DNA of 48,515 bases from JASBZA01 sp964392065 (lineage in GTDB: Bacteria > Bacillota > Clostridia > Saccharofermentanales > Fastidiosipilaceae). The stretch spans positions 1-48,515 of the forward strand of contig CAYMOG010000007.1 in the NCBI GenBank assembly GCA_964392065.1, given 5' to 3'. Every line of letters starts with the position of its first letter. Positions within the stretch are counted from its first letter, which is position 1. This document shows positions 41,875 to 48,515 of the stretch, piece by piece. Under the pieces are notes generated by a model. The model saw only the letters and a list, made by a program, of their open reading frames with translations. It was not told the DNA's origin and ran no database searches. A program made the translations under genes and the position numbers.

Positions 41875-43083
41875 ATGGGTAAAAGTAAATTTGAAAGAAG
41901 TAAACCCCACGTAAATATCGGTACTTTGGGTCACGTTGACCATGGTAAGACCACATTGACCGCTGCCATCACCAAGGTTTTAGCATTGGCTGGAGAAGGT
42001 GCAAACACCTTTACTGACTATGCTAATATCGACAAGGCTCCAGAAGAGAGAGAACGTGGTATTACAATTAACACATCTCACGTTGAGTATGAAACTGCTA
42101 ACCGCCACTACGCACACGTAGACTGCCCAGGACACGCCGACTATGTTAAGAACATGATCACCGGTGCTGCTCAAATGGACGGCGCTATCCTCGTAGTATC
42201 TTCTGCTGATGGTGTTATGCCTCAGACAAGAGAGCACATCCTACTTGCTAGACAAGTTGGTGTTCCTTATATCGTAGTGTTCATGAACAAGGTTGACCAA
42301 GTTGATGACGAAGAGCTTCTAGAGCTTGTTGAAATGGAAATTCGTGAGCTATTAGATGAGTACGAATTTGACGGCGATAACTGTCCTGTAATTCGTGGTT
42401 CTGGTCTAGCCGTTCTAGAATCTGATAGCACAGATATCAATGCTCCTGAGTATCAACCTATCGTTGAACTTATGGCTGCTGTTGATGAGTATATTCCTAC
42501 TCCTGAGCGTCCAACCGATCGTCCATTCCTACTTCCAGTAGAAGACGTATTCACAATTTCTGGTCGTGGTACTGTTGCTACAGGTCGTGTAGAGCGTGGT
42601 ACTATGAAGGTTGGTGACCAAGCTGAAATCGTTGGTCTACAAGAGTCCAGCAGAAACACTACCGTTACTGGTTTAGAAATGTTCCATAAATTATTGGACG
42701 AAGCTAGAGCTGGTGATAACGTTGGTGCACTACTTCGTGGTGTTGAGCGTACAGATATCGAACGTGGTCAAGTTATTGCAAAACCAGGTTCCATCACACC
42801 TCATACCAATTTCTCTGGTCAAATTTATGTTCTAACTCAATCAGAAGGTGGTCGTCATAAGCCTTTCTTCTCTGGTTATCGTCCACAGTTCTTCTTCAGA
42901 ACTACAGACGTTACAGGTATCATGAATTTACCAGAAGGTACTGAAATGGTTATGCCTGGTGATAACATTGAAATCAATGTTGAACTCATCACTCCAGTTG
43001 CTATGGAGCAAGGTATGCGTTTCGCTATCCGTGAGGGTGGTCATACAGTTGGTGCTGGTACTGTTAGTTCCGTTGGTGAATAA
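41875..43083 (+). CDS. tuf: Elongation factor Tu
   Basis: The protein has 402 residues. GHVDHGKT is at 19-26, switch I holds PEERERGITINTSHVEYET, switch II is DCPGHADYVKNMITGAAQMDGAI, and the base motif is MNKVD. The two beta-barrel domains follow (RPFLLPVEDVFTISGRGTVATGRVERG and GYRPQFFFRTTDVTG). It brings aminoacyl-tRNA to the ribosome. AAGGAGG lies at 41857-41863. Codon use is notably biased to highly used codons. Confidence 0.98.
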   Translation: MGKSKFERSKPHVNIGTLGHVDHGKTTLTAAITKVLALAGEGANTFTDYANIDKAPEERERGITINTSHVEYETANRHYAHVDCPGHADYVKNMITGAAQMDGAILVVSSADGVMPQTREHILLARQVGVPYIVVFMNKVDQVDDEELLELVEMEIRELLDEYEFDGDNCPVIRGSGLAVLESDSTDINAPEYQPIVELMAAVDEYIPTPERPTDRPFLLPVEDVFTISGRGTVATGRVERGTMKVGDQAEIVGLQESSRNTTVTGLEMFHKLLDEARAGDNVGALLRGVERTDIERGQVIAKPGSITPHTNFSGQIYVLTQSEGGRHKPFFSGYRPQFFFRTTDVTGIMNLPEGTEMVMPGDNIEINVELITPVAMEQGMRFAIREGGHTVGAGTVSSVGE

Positions 43084-43117
43084 TTCACAGCCGGCTATAA
43101 AGTAATAGTATAATAAG

Positions 43118-43200
43118 AGCTCCTGGCATTAGAAGTTCAGGTCCATAGTTTTAGGTTTTAAATCTATTATCTTGGCTACTTCCTACGCTGGGAGCTTTTT
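43118..43200 (+). ncRNA. Long hairpin element between tuf and lon: small RNA or tuf terminator
   Basis: AGCTCCTGGC (43118-43127) pairs with GCTGGGAGCT (43187-43196), including two G-T pairs, and five T end at 43200. A second helix pairs TAGAAGT (43130-43136) with ACTTCCTA (43178-43185) around one bulge. The loop of about 40 bases can fold further. TATAAT lies at 43109-43114, only a few bases before the 5' arm, so the element could be an independent 80-base transcript. No match to 4.5S, 6S or tmRNA is apparent; the simpler reading is an unusually long tuf terminator. Confidence 0.45.
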
Positions 43201-43234
43201 CGTACCCTATAAATAGTATATAAGAGAACAGTGA

Positions 43235-43243
43235 TGCTATAAT
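43235..43243 (+). promoter_or_regulatory. Extended -10 promoter of lon
   Basis: TGCTATAAT lies 24 bases before the lon ATG at 43267. No CtsR or CIRCE heat-shock operator is visible around it. Confidence 0.55.
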
Positions 43244-43266
43244 CACTTAACACAAGGAGAGATAAT

Positions 43267-45654
43267 ATGAATAAATATTTACAAGAGTATTTAGAGTCTG
43301 CAGAGAGTGGACAGATTCTTACTTTGCCTTTTATACCCCTTCGCGGTGTAGTTCTCTTACCTAACATGGGTATTAGTGTTGATGTAATGAGACCAGCATC
43401 GAAAGATGCGGTCGAATTTGCTATGAACAATGGCATGTGGATTGCTTGTATTGCACAGAAGGATATAGAAAATGATTTCCCAGAACTTGAAGAGGATTTA
43501 TATGAAATAGGTGTTCTGGCAAAAATAGTTCAAGTGGTAGAAGTTAATGATATTGGCGTACTTCGCATTACTTTGGAAGGAGTCCGAAGATTAAGTCTAT
43601 TAAGCATAGAGAATACGGAACCTTACTTAGCAGAAGTAGGTATACTTTCTGCTGGAGAGATTCTAAGTGATGATAAGATTATGTTGATGGCTAATTTACG
43701 AGTCTTACAAAATCATTATAGAAATTTCACTATAGAATCTAATCGCCAAAACAGCGAAAGTGTAAGCGCATTTCTGAAGGAAGAAGATCAAAACATTTTA
43801 CTAAACAAAATCGCCAGTCATATTTTACATGACCTTAGCGAAAGACAACATTTCCTCACACTTGAAACTATGGATTCTAAGATTGATTATCTTATTAATA
43901 AATTGTCTCTAGAAATTCAGCTCCATCGTCTAGAAAAAGAGATTGAAGCAAAGGTTAGAACGACAATAGATAAGAATCAAAGAGAATTTTTCTTACGTGA
44001 ACAATTGAAAGTTCTGACTGAAGAACTAGGTGATTCTCATAGTAACCAATCGGCTGCAGAAGCTTATCTAGAGAAACTTAAAGAAACTAATATTCCTGTA
44101 GAGTCGAAGGAGAAATTAGAAAAAGAAATTCATAAATTAGAGATATATCCTCCTCAAAATCCTGAAACTTCTGTTCTGAGAAATTACCTGGATACCGTAT
44201 TTGACTTGTCTTGGGGAGAAGTCGCGAGTTTAGACTACAGTATGAGTCAAATTCAAAAGCAATTGAACCATGATCATTATGCATTAGAAGATGTTAAGGA
44301 GAGAATTCTTGAATTCATTGCCGTTCAGAAACTGCGACAAGACAGAGGTGAAACCAACACAAAAGGGCCTATTCTATGTTTAGTTGGTCCCCCAGGTGTA
44401 GGTAAAACCTCCATAGCATCATCTATTGCAAAAGCCATGGGTCGAAGTTTTGTGCGTATGTCATTTGGCGGTGTACGCGATGAGGCAGAGATTAGAGGAC
44501 ACAGAAGAACTTATATCGGGGCTATGCCAGGTAGAATTATTAGTGCAATGATTCAAGCTAAATATGATAACCCTCTAATTCTCATGGATGAAATTGATAA
44601 GATGTCAGCTGATTACAAGGGAGATCCATCTTCTGCATTATTAGAAGTCTTAGATCCAGAGCAAAATAAGGATTTCCGTGACCACTACCTAGAAATCCCT
44701 TATGATCTGTCTCAAGTCTTATTTGTTACTACAGCTAACCAGCAAGATTTAATACCACCTGCTCTTCGTGATCGTATGGAAGTAATTGTTGTTAATGGCT
44801 ACACCGTACCCGAAAAATATGAGATTGCCAAACGCCATCTCTTGCCGAAACAAATTCGTGAAAATGCCTTGGAAGAGGATGAACTTACGATTTATAAACC
44901 CGCGATGCTAGATCTTATTAGTAATTATACTGCAGAAGCAGGTGTTAGACAGTTAGAACGGGTTCTAGCAAAAGTATGTCGACGTGTTGCCCTTGAAATT
45001 GCTGAGAGTAAGGATAAAGGCGAAGAAATGGATAAGGTCAAGGTGACATCTAAAAATCTTGAGCAATATGCAGGACGTGCCAAGTATTCCTATGATTCGA
45101 TAGGTAAGAAGGCTCTAGTTGGTTTAGTACGTGGATTAGCATGGACTAGTGCTGGTGGCGATACGCTAGAAATTGAAGCCAGCGTTATGCCAGGCAAAGG
45201 AAAACTTAGCATTACGGGTCAATTGGGGGATGTGATGCAAGAATCTTGCCAAGTTGCGCTCGCCTACGTCAAATCGAAGAGCAAAAAGTATAATATTTCT
45301 AAAGATTTCTTCGAAACGCATGATCTCCATGTGCATGTCCCTGCAGGTGCTGTGCCAAAGGATGGACCGTCTGCGGGTATTACGCTCGCTATGGCAATCT
45401 TCTCTGCAGTCACTAAGCAGGAAGTTCGTCCAGAATTTGCTATGACTGGTGAATTAACTTTACGTGGGCGTGTTATGGCAATAGGAGGATTGAAGGAAAA
45501 ACTTATTGCTGCAGATCGTGCCGGAATTAAGCAAGTTGTCCTACCACAAGCAAATGAACGGGATCTAGAAGATATCCCTAGAGAAATTCTCGATAAACTG
45601 ACCTTACACTTAGTAGAGGATGCTGATGAAATATTAGAGATACTGTTCGGTTAA
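43267..45654 (+). CDS. lon: ATP-dependent protease Lon
   Basis: The protein has 795 residues, the normal LonA size. The N-terminal substrate-binding domain (about 15-215, starting LTLPFIPLRGVVLLPNM) is followed by a coiled coil (about 215-290) and the AAA+ module with Walker A GPPGVGKT (374-381) and Walker B ILMDEIDKM. The protease domain has the Ser702 (DGPSAGIT) and Lys745 (GGLKEKL) dyad, 43 residues apart as in Escherichia coli. It degrades damaged and regulatory proteins in the cytosol. AAGGAGAG sits 6-8 bases before the ATG. The gene is monocistronic, with its own promoter and terminator. Confidence 0.97.
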   Translation: MNKYLQEYLESAESGQILTLPFIPLRGVVLLPNMGISVDVMRPASKDAVEFAMNNGMWIACIAQKDIENDFPELEEDLYEIGVLAKIVQVVEVNDIGVLRITLEGVRRLSLLSIENTEPYLAEVGILSAGEILSDDKIMLMANLRVLQNHYRNFTIESNRQNSESVSAFLKEEDQNILLNKIASHILHDLSERQHFLTLETMDSKIDYLINKLSLEIQLHRLEKEIEAKVRTTIDKNQREFFLREQLKVLTEELGDSHSNQSAAEAYLEKLKETNIPVESKEKLEKEIHKLEIYPPQNPETSVLRNYLDTVFDLSWGEVASLDYSMSQIQKQLNHDHYALEDVKERILEFIAVQKLRQDRGETNTKGPILCLVGPPGVGKTSIASSIAKAMGRSFVRMSFGGVRDEAEIRGHRRTYIGAMPGRIISAMIQAKYDNPLILMDEIDKMSADYKGDPSSALLEVLDPEQNKDFRDHYLEIPYDLSQVLFVTTANQQDLIPPALRDRMEVIVVNGYTVPEKYEIAKRHLLPKQIRENALEEDELTIYKPAMLDLISNYTAEAGVRQLERVLAKVCRRVALEIAESKDKGEEMDKVKVTSKNLEQYAGRAKYSYDSIGKKALVGLVRGLAWTSAGGDTLEIEASVMPGKGKLSITGQLGDVMQESCQVALAYVKSKSKKYNISKDFFETHDLHVHVPAGAVPKDGPSAGITLAMAIFSAVTKQEVRPEFAMTGELTLRGRVMAIGGLKEKLIAADRAGIKQVVLPQANERDLEDIPREILDKLTLHLVEDADEILEILFG

Positions 45655-45668
45655 AAAAATCAATCTAT

Positions 45669-45695
45669 AGAGAGAGCAATGTTGCTCTCTCTTTT
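45669..45695 (+). terminator. Terminator after lon
   Basis: AGAGAGAGCA (45669-45678) pairs with TGCTCTCTCT (45683-45692) around a 4-base loop, followed by TTT. Confidence 0.85.
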
Positions 45696-45761
45696 ATTAT
45701 GTGAACATTTATGTAATATTTCTCATTAAGTCCAATCTGTGTATTCTGAAGAAAAATACTA

Positions 45762-45770
45762 TGCTAAAAT
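45762..45770 (+). promoter_or_regulatory. Extended -10 promoter of the FtsX/MacB-type ABC operon
   Basis: TGCTAAAAT lies 55 bases before the ATG at 45826. Its place supports that start over the longer open frame from 45739. Confidence 0.45.
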
Positions 45771-45825
45771 GCTTGTAATAAACTACTATTTATTCAATTA
45801 TACTGGTCTCATTAGGAGGACTTAT

Positions 45826-47022
45826 ATGTTTTTAGCACTTAAAGAAATGAAGAAAGACAAGGGTAGGTTTCTACTTATTATTAGCATTGTTGTCTTAATA
45901 AGTTACCTTGTTTTCTTCCTCACAGCATTGGCGCTTGGTCTAGCGACCGATAATCGTACTGCAGTTGACTTATGGGATGCGAATCGGGTGGTGCTTAAAT
46001 CAGGTACTAATGCTAATATTCTTTCCTCTATGTTTGATGTAGAACTTATCGAAGAGTTTGACGGTCATGACATTTCACCTATTAATATCGGGCGTTCAGT
46101 TGCTTATATTAACGGCAGGGAAGATGATGCCAATACTATTGATTTAGTTCTTATTGGTATGCATCAAGACAGCAAAGCTTATCCCGATGTTATCGAAGGT
46201 GAATTACCTACAATGGACGATGAGATTCTAGCCTCTATTACATTGAAGAACGAAGATAATGTAGAAATAGGAGATACGATTGTTCTCAGCATGAATGATC
46301 GTCAATTTACAGTCACTGGATTCACAAACGAAGCAAAATATAATATTTCTTCTGTAATCTATACAGATCTTCAAATGGCTTCAGCTGCTATGATGAGTTC
46401 TATTATGACACCAGAACAAGAAGAAGTAGAGACAGATGAGGATGGAAAACCTGGTCCTATTGATGGAGATTTAGAAAAAGAACCAGAAGGTGATGTGGAA
46501 ACCGATGGGGATTCTGGGGCAACAGAAGGTGTACCGGAGAGAGTTTCTGGTGTACTTATTCATGATGATAAGAGTTTAGATCATCTAAGTGACGAATTTG
46601 AAGTGGTTGAGATGGATGACTTCATTATGAAACTTCCAGGATATTTGGCACAAGTTTTGACCTTTGGCCTTATGATTATCTTCTTAGTTATTATTTCCAC
46701 GATTGTATTGGGCGTATTTATGTTTATCATAACGATGCAGAAAAGACAGACCTTTGGCATTATGAAAATTCAGGGGATTTCTAATGCTTATATTGCTAAA
46801 TCGGTTATTTTTCAAACATTCTTAGTGAGTAGTTTCGGTGTACTTATTGCTCTAGGGCTTACGTATGCTTCGGAATTTTTCTTGCCCTATACTGTACCTT
46901 TTAAATCCAATATTGTTTTCTATGCAATTATTGGCATAAGTATTATTATAATTTCTTTACTAGGCGCGATCTTCTCTGCTCGAGGCGTTTCTAAAGTCGA
47001 TCCACTAGAAGTTTTAGAATAG
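45826..47022 (+). CDS. FtsX-like ABC transporter permease (HrtB/DevC type)
   Basis: The protein has 398 residues from ATG 45826, set by AGGAGG at 45814-45819; the frame is open from 45739, but the promoter falls inside that extension. A membrane helix lies at about 13-38, then a large outside domain (about 40-275), then three helices (about 278-305, 325-352 and 363-388), the usual MacB-type plan. Residues 195-240 are an acidic, low-complexity insert (EEVETDEDGKPGPIDGD and following) in the outside domain. Relatives extract haem, lipids or peptides from the membrane by a mechanical cycle. Substrate here is unknown. Confidence 0.85.
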   Translation: MFLALKEMKKDKGRFLLIISIVVLISYLVFFLTALALGLATDNRTAVDLWDANRVVLKSGTNANILSSMFDVELIEEFDGHDISPINIGRSVAYINGREDDANTIDLVLIGMHQDSKAYPDVIEGELPTMDDEILASITLKNEDNVEIGDTIVLSMNDRQFTVTGFTNEAKYNISSVIYTDLQMASAAMMSSIMTPEQEEVETDEDGKPGPIDGDLEKEPEGDVETDGDSGATEGVPERVSGVLIHDDKSLDHLSDEFEVVEMDDFIMKLPGYLAQVLTFGLMIIFLVIISTIVLGVFMFIITMQKRQTFGIMKIQGISNAYIAKSVIFQTFLVSSFGVLIALGLTYASEFFLPYTVPFKSNIVFYAIIGISIIIISLLGAIFSARGVSKVDPLEVLE

Positions 47023-47031
47023 GAGTATATT

Positions 47032-47742
47032 ATGGAAATCATGAAATTCGATGGTGTGAAAAAAACTTTTGAAGATGGAGAAGAGACTATTGAAGCCCTC
47101 AAGGAAACTTCCTTCACGCTTGAATCGGGTCAACTCGTAGCGATTATTGGTCCGAGTGGATCGGGTAAATCCACACTTCTAACTATGATGGGTGGGCTAC
47201 AGCGTCCTACGGAAGGCAAGATAAGCTTCATGGGTGAAGATATTTCAGAAATGGATGAAAAGGATAGAAATAAGCTGAGATTTGATAAGATTGGTTTCAT
47301 TCTACAAGCGTCTAATTTAGTTCCATTCTTAACTCTAGAAGAACAATTTCGATTAGTCGATAAATTTGATGGTAAGTCTTATGATCAGGAGAGGGCCAAA
47401 GAACTCATGGAAGAAATGGGGATTTATAAGAGAAGAAAACTCTATCCTTCAGACTTATCAGGAGGCGAAAGACAAAGAGCTGCCATTTGTCGGGCACTCT
47501 ATCCTGATCCCAAACTACTGTTGGCCGATGAACCGACCGCCTCACTAGATTCTGAGAAAGCAATGCAAGTGGTAGAACTCCTGAAGAAGCTAACCGAAGG
47601 TACAGAACGCTCAACAGTTATGGTGACCCATGATAATCGTTTACTCAAATACTGTGACAAAGTCTACCGCATTGTTGATGGAGAGATGAACGAGGAAAAT
47701 CCTGCAGATTATAAAGAGGAGGATGCAGAAGCAAAGGACTAG
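47032..47742 (+). CDS. MacB/LolD-type ABC transporter ATP-binding protein
   Basis: The protein has 236 residues. Walker A is GPSGSGKS (40-47), the signature is DLSGGERQRAAICRAL, Walker B is LLLADEPTASLD and the H-loop His is in VMVTHDNRL. It starts 9 bases after the permease stop and powers it. The tail (EENPADYKEEDAEAKD) is acidic. No two-component system or other partner gene is next to the pair, so regulation is unclear. It converges on thiT with only 27 bases between stops. Confidence 0.92.
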   Translation: MEIMKFDGVKKTFEDGEETIEALKETSFTLESGQLVAIIGPSGSGKSTLLTMMGGLQRPTEGKISFMGEDISEMDEKDRNKLRFDKIGFILQASNLVPFLTLEEQFRLVDKFDGKSYDQERAKELMEEMGIYKRRKLYPSDLSGGERQRAAICRALYPDPKLLLADEPTASLDSEKAMQVVELLKKLTEGTERSTVMVTHDNRLLKYCDKVYRIVDGEMNEENPADYKEEDAEAKD

Positions 47743-47769
47743 AGATTCGCTTCTACATCCATGGCAATC

Positions 47770-48348
47770 TTAGCGACTAAGTGAAGTCGTTTTTACTAAT
47801 TGATTATAAAATGGAGCAAGTAAAGCTAGAACAATTAAGGTAATAATTGTTTCGGATAAGAAATTAGAACCATTTACGATTAATGAATATAATACAGGAC
47901 CTTGTGCTTCTGGTGCATATTGCCCCCAATAGTAGATCCCCGCAAAGAAATGGACGATATAACGGGTGAAAGACCCTAAGATAAGGGCAACACTAGCAAT
48001 GCCAATTTGTCTCATACGACGGTTTGTTTCATTGGCCAAAGCATGCTGAAAGCTTTTTCTAAAGACTCCAGCCAAGCCTATTAAACCAAAGGCAAGCGGA
48101 TATTCCACAATAAATTGCATCGCATGGATGACGGTTGCATTCCCCGTTACGAGCTGTAATACGGCCCACAATATTCCTCCTATTATGCCTGGAACTAGAC
48201 CGTGACGAAGAGCCAGAATGATGATGGGGAGCATCTTGAAGCTGAGTTTTACTATTCCGAAGCTAGGGCTTAGTGCAATATCTAAGATTAGAGCTAGGGC
48301 GGCAAACAAAGCGATTTCTACTAAAATTTGAATCCTACTGATTTTCAT
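47770..48348 (-). CDS. thiT: Thiamine transporter ThiT (ECF S component)
   Basis: The protein has 192 residues with six membrane helices. Thiamine-site features of ThiT are present: LSFKMLPIIILALRHGLVPGIIGG in the first half, FIVEYPLAFGLIGLAG, and YIVHFFAGIYYWGQYAPEAQGPVLYSLIVNGSNFLSE, with the Trp, His, Tyr and Asn that line the pocket in known structures. It binds thiamine outside the cell and works with the shared ECF module (EcfA, EcfA', EcfT), which is not in the window. The TPP riboswitch just upstream confirms the assignment. Confidence 0.93.
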   Translation of the reverse strand: MKISRIQILVEIALFAALALILDIALSPSFGIVKLSFKMLPIIILALRHGLVPGIIGGILWAVLQLVTGNATVIHAMQFIVEYPLAFGLIGLAGVFRKSFQHALANETNRRMRQIGIASVALILGSFTRYIVHFFAGIYYWGQYAPEAQGPVLYSLIVNGSNFLSETIITLIVLALLAPFYNQLVKTTSLSR

Positions 48349-48354
48349 AAAAAA

Positions 48355-48379
48355 TTCCTTTCGGCAAAAACAAAAGGAA
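48355..48379 (-). promoter_or_regulatory. Hairpin sequestering the thiT ribosome binding site
   Basis: On the minus strand TTCCTTT (48379-48373) can pair with AAAGGAA (48361-48355), the ribosome binding site 6 bases before the ATG. This would be the expression platform of the riboswitch and points to control of translation. Confidence 0.55.
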
Positions 48380-48400
48380 CGATTTCATCAATGAAACGAT

Positions 48401-48466
48401 TTCGACGCAAGCATCATCTTGATCCGATCATGAGGGTTTAATCTCAGCCCGTGGGCACCCCTTGTT
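48401..48466 (-). promoter_or_regulatory. TPP riboswitch upstream of thiT
   Basis: Read on the minus strand, ACAAGGGGTGCCC and GGGCTGAGAT give the conserved 5' half with the CUGAGA element, and ACCCTCATGATCGGATCA with GATGATGCTTGCGTCGAA the 3' half of the THI box. Both P3/P2 and P4/P5 arms can pair. An extended -10 (TGG then TAATAT, 48501 down to 48493) lies just upstream, with any -35 outside the window. Thiamine pyrophosphate should shut off thiT. Confidence 0.93.
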
Positions 48467-48515
48467 TCTGCATATTAATATTTTCATTGGCTATATTACC
48501 ATATAAAAATTAAAA

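Noticed and set aside
43118..43200. SRP RNA, 6S RNA or tmRNA between tuf and lon
   Set aside because: The conserved 4.5S loop, the 6S bubble and the tmRNA tRNA-like ends are all missing.
45739..45825. A longer N-terminus for the FtsX-like permease
   Set aside because: The extension contains the likely promoter, lacks a ribosome binding site and adds residues not expected before the first membrane helix; AGGAGG fits ATG 45826.

Overview
The window looks like chromosomal DNA of a low-GC Bacillota, most likely of the class Clostridia. The basis is AT-rich codon use, strong AGGAGG ribosome binding sites, the hprK-murB-rapZ-whiA-trmL cluster, an rpsL-rpsG-fusA-tuf operon, lipoproteins with Gram-positive style lipoboxes, and small YeaQ/YflT-type stress proteins. 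I cannot name a genus from the sequence. A run of exactly 100 N at 28296-28395 shows that this is a scaffold, and the gene around it is damaged.

Layout. 1-80 is the leader-distal end of a type I-E-like CRISPR array. An AT-rich stretch with a broken small gene follows, then a NERD-nuclease/UvrD-type helicase fusion (811-2520). 2.7-7.3 kb holds stress and housekeeping genes: a YflT-like protein, a PAP2 phosphatase, a PhnA/YjdM zinc ribbon, MgtE, a LURP-one/YxjI protein and a DsrE-like protein. 7.4-11.1 kb is an Lpl/Ytc-type sugar ABC importer (lipoprotein plus two permeases, no ATPase). 11.2-16 kb has a small membrane protein, a YpfJ-type zinc protease, a solitary arginine deiminase, a DMT transporter and an M42 aminopeptidase. 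16.0-22.9 kb is a block of ABC exporters: four genes on the minus strand and a divergent two-gene pair on the plus strand. 22.9-30.3 kb carries a nitroreductase, a CBS/DRTGG-type family II pyrophosphatase, two small membrane proteins, a type I pullulanase, a broken GIN-domain lipoprotein and a PTS IIC-like membrane protein.

30.4-37.6 kb is a core block: an unrecognised helical protein, hprK, murB, rapZ, whiA, trmL, then a convergent HAD phosphatase and serS. 37.7-38.5 kb is AT-rich with an orphan ORF fragment, competing hairpins and direct repeats just before the str promoter. The str operon (rpsL, rpsG, fusA, tuf) is followed by a long hairpin element, lon, an FtsX/MacB-type ABC pair, and thiT on the minus strand under a TPP riboswitch.

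How the genes connect. Pullulanase and the sugar ABC importer fit growth on alpha-glucans or oligosaccharides, and HprK fits catabolite control, but I saw no convincing cre site. Several promoters are extended -10 elements (TGCTATAAT or one-base variants) with poor -35 boxes. The RNA elements most worth checking are the folded rpsL-rpsG spacer (38999-39117) and the hairpin between tuf and lon (43118-43200). I see no tRNA or rRNA gene, no insertion sequence and no cas gene in the window.
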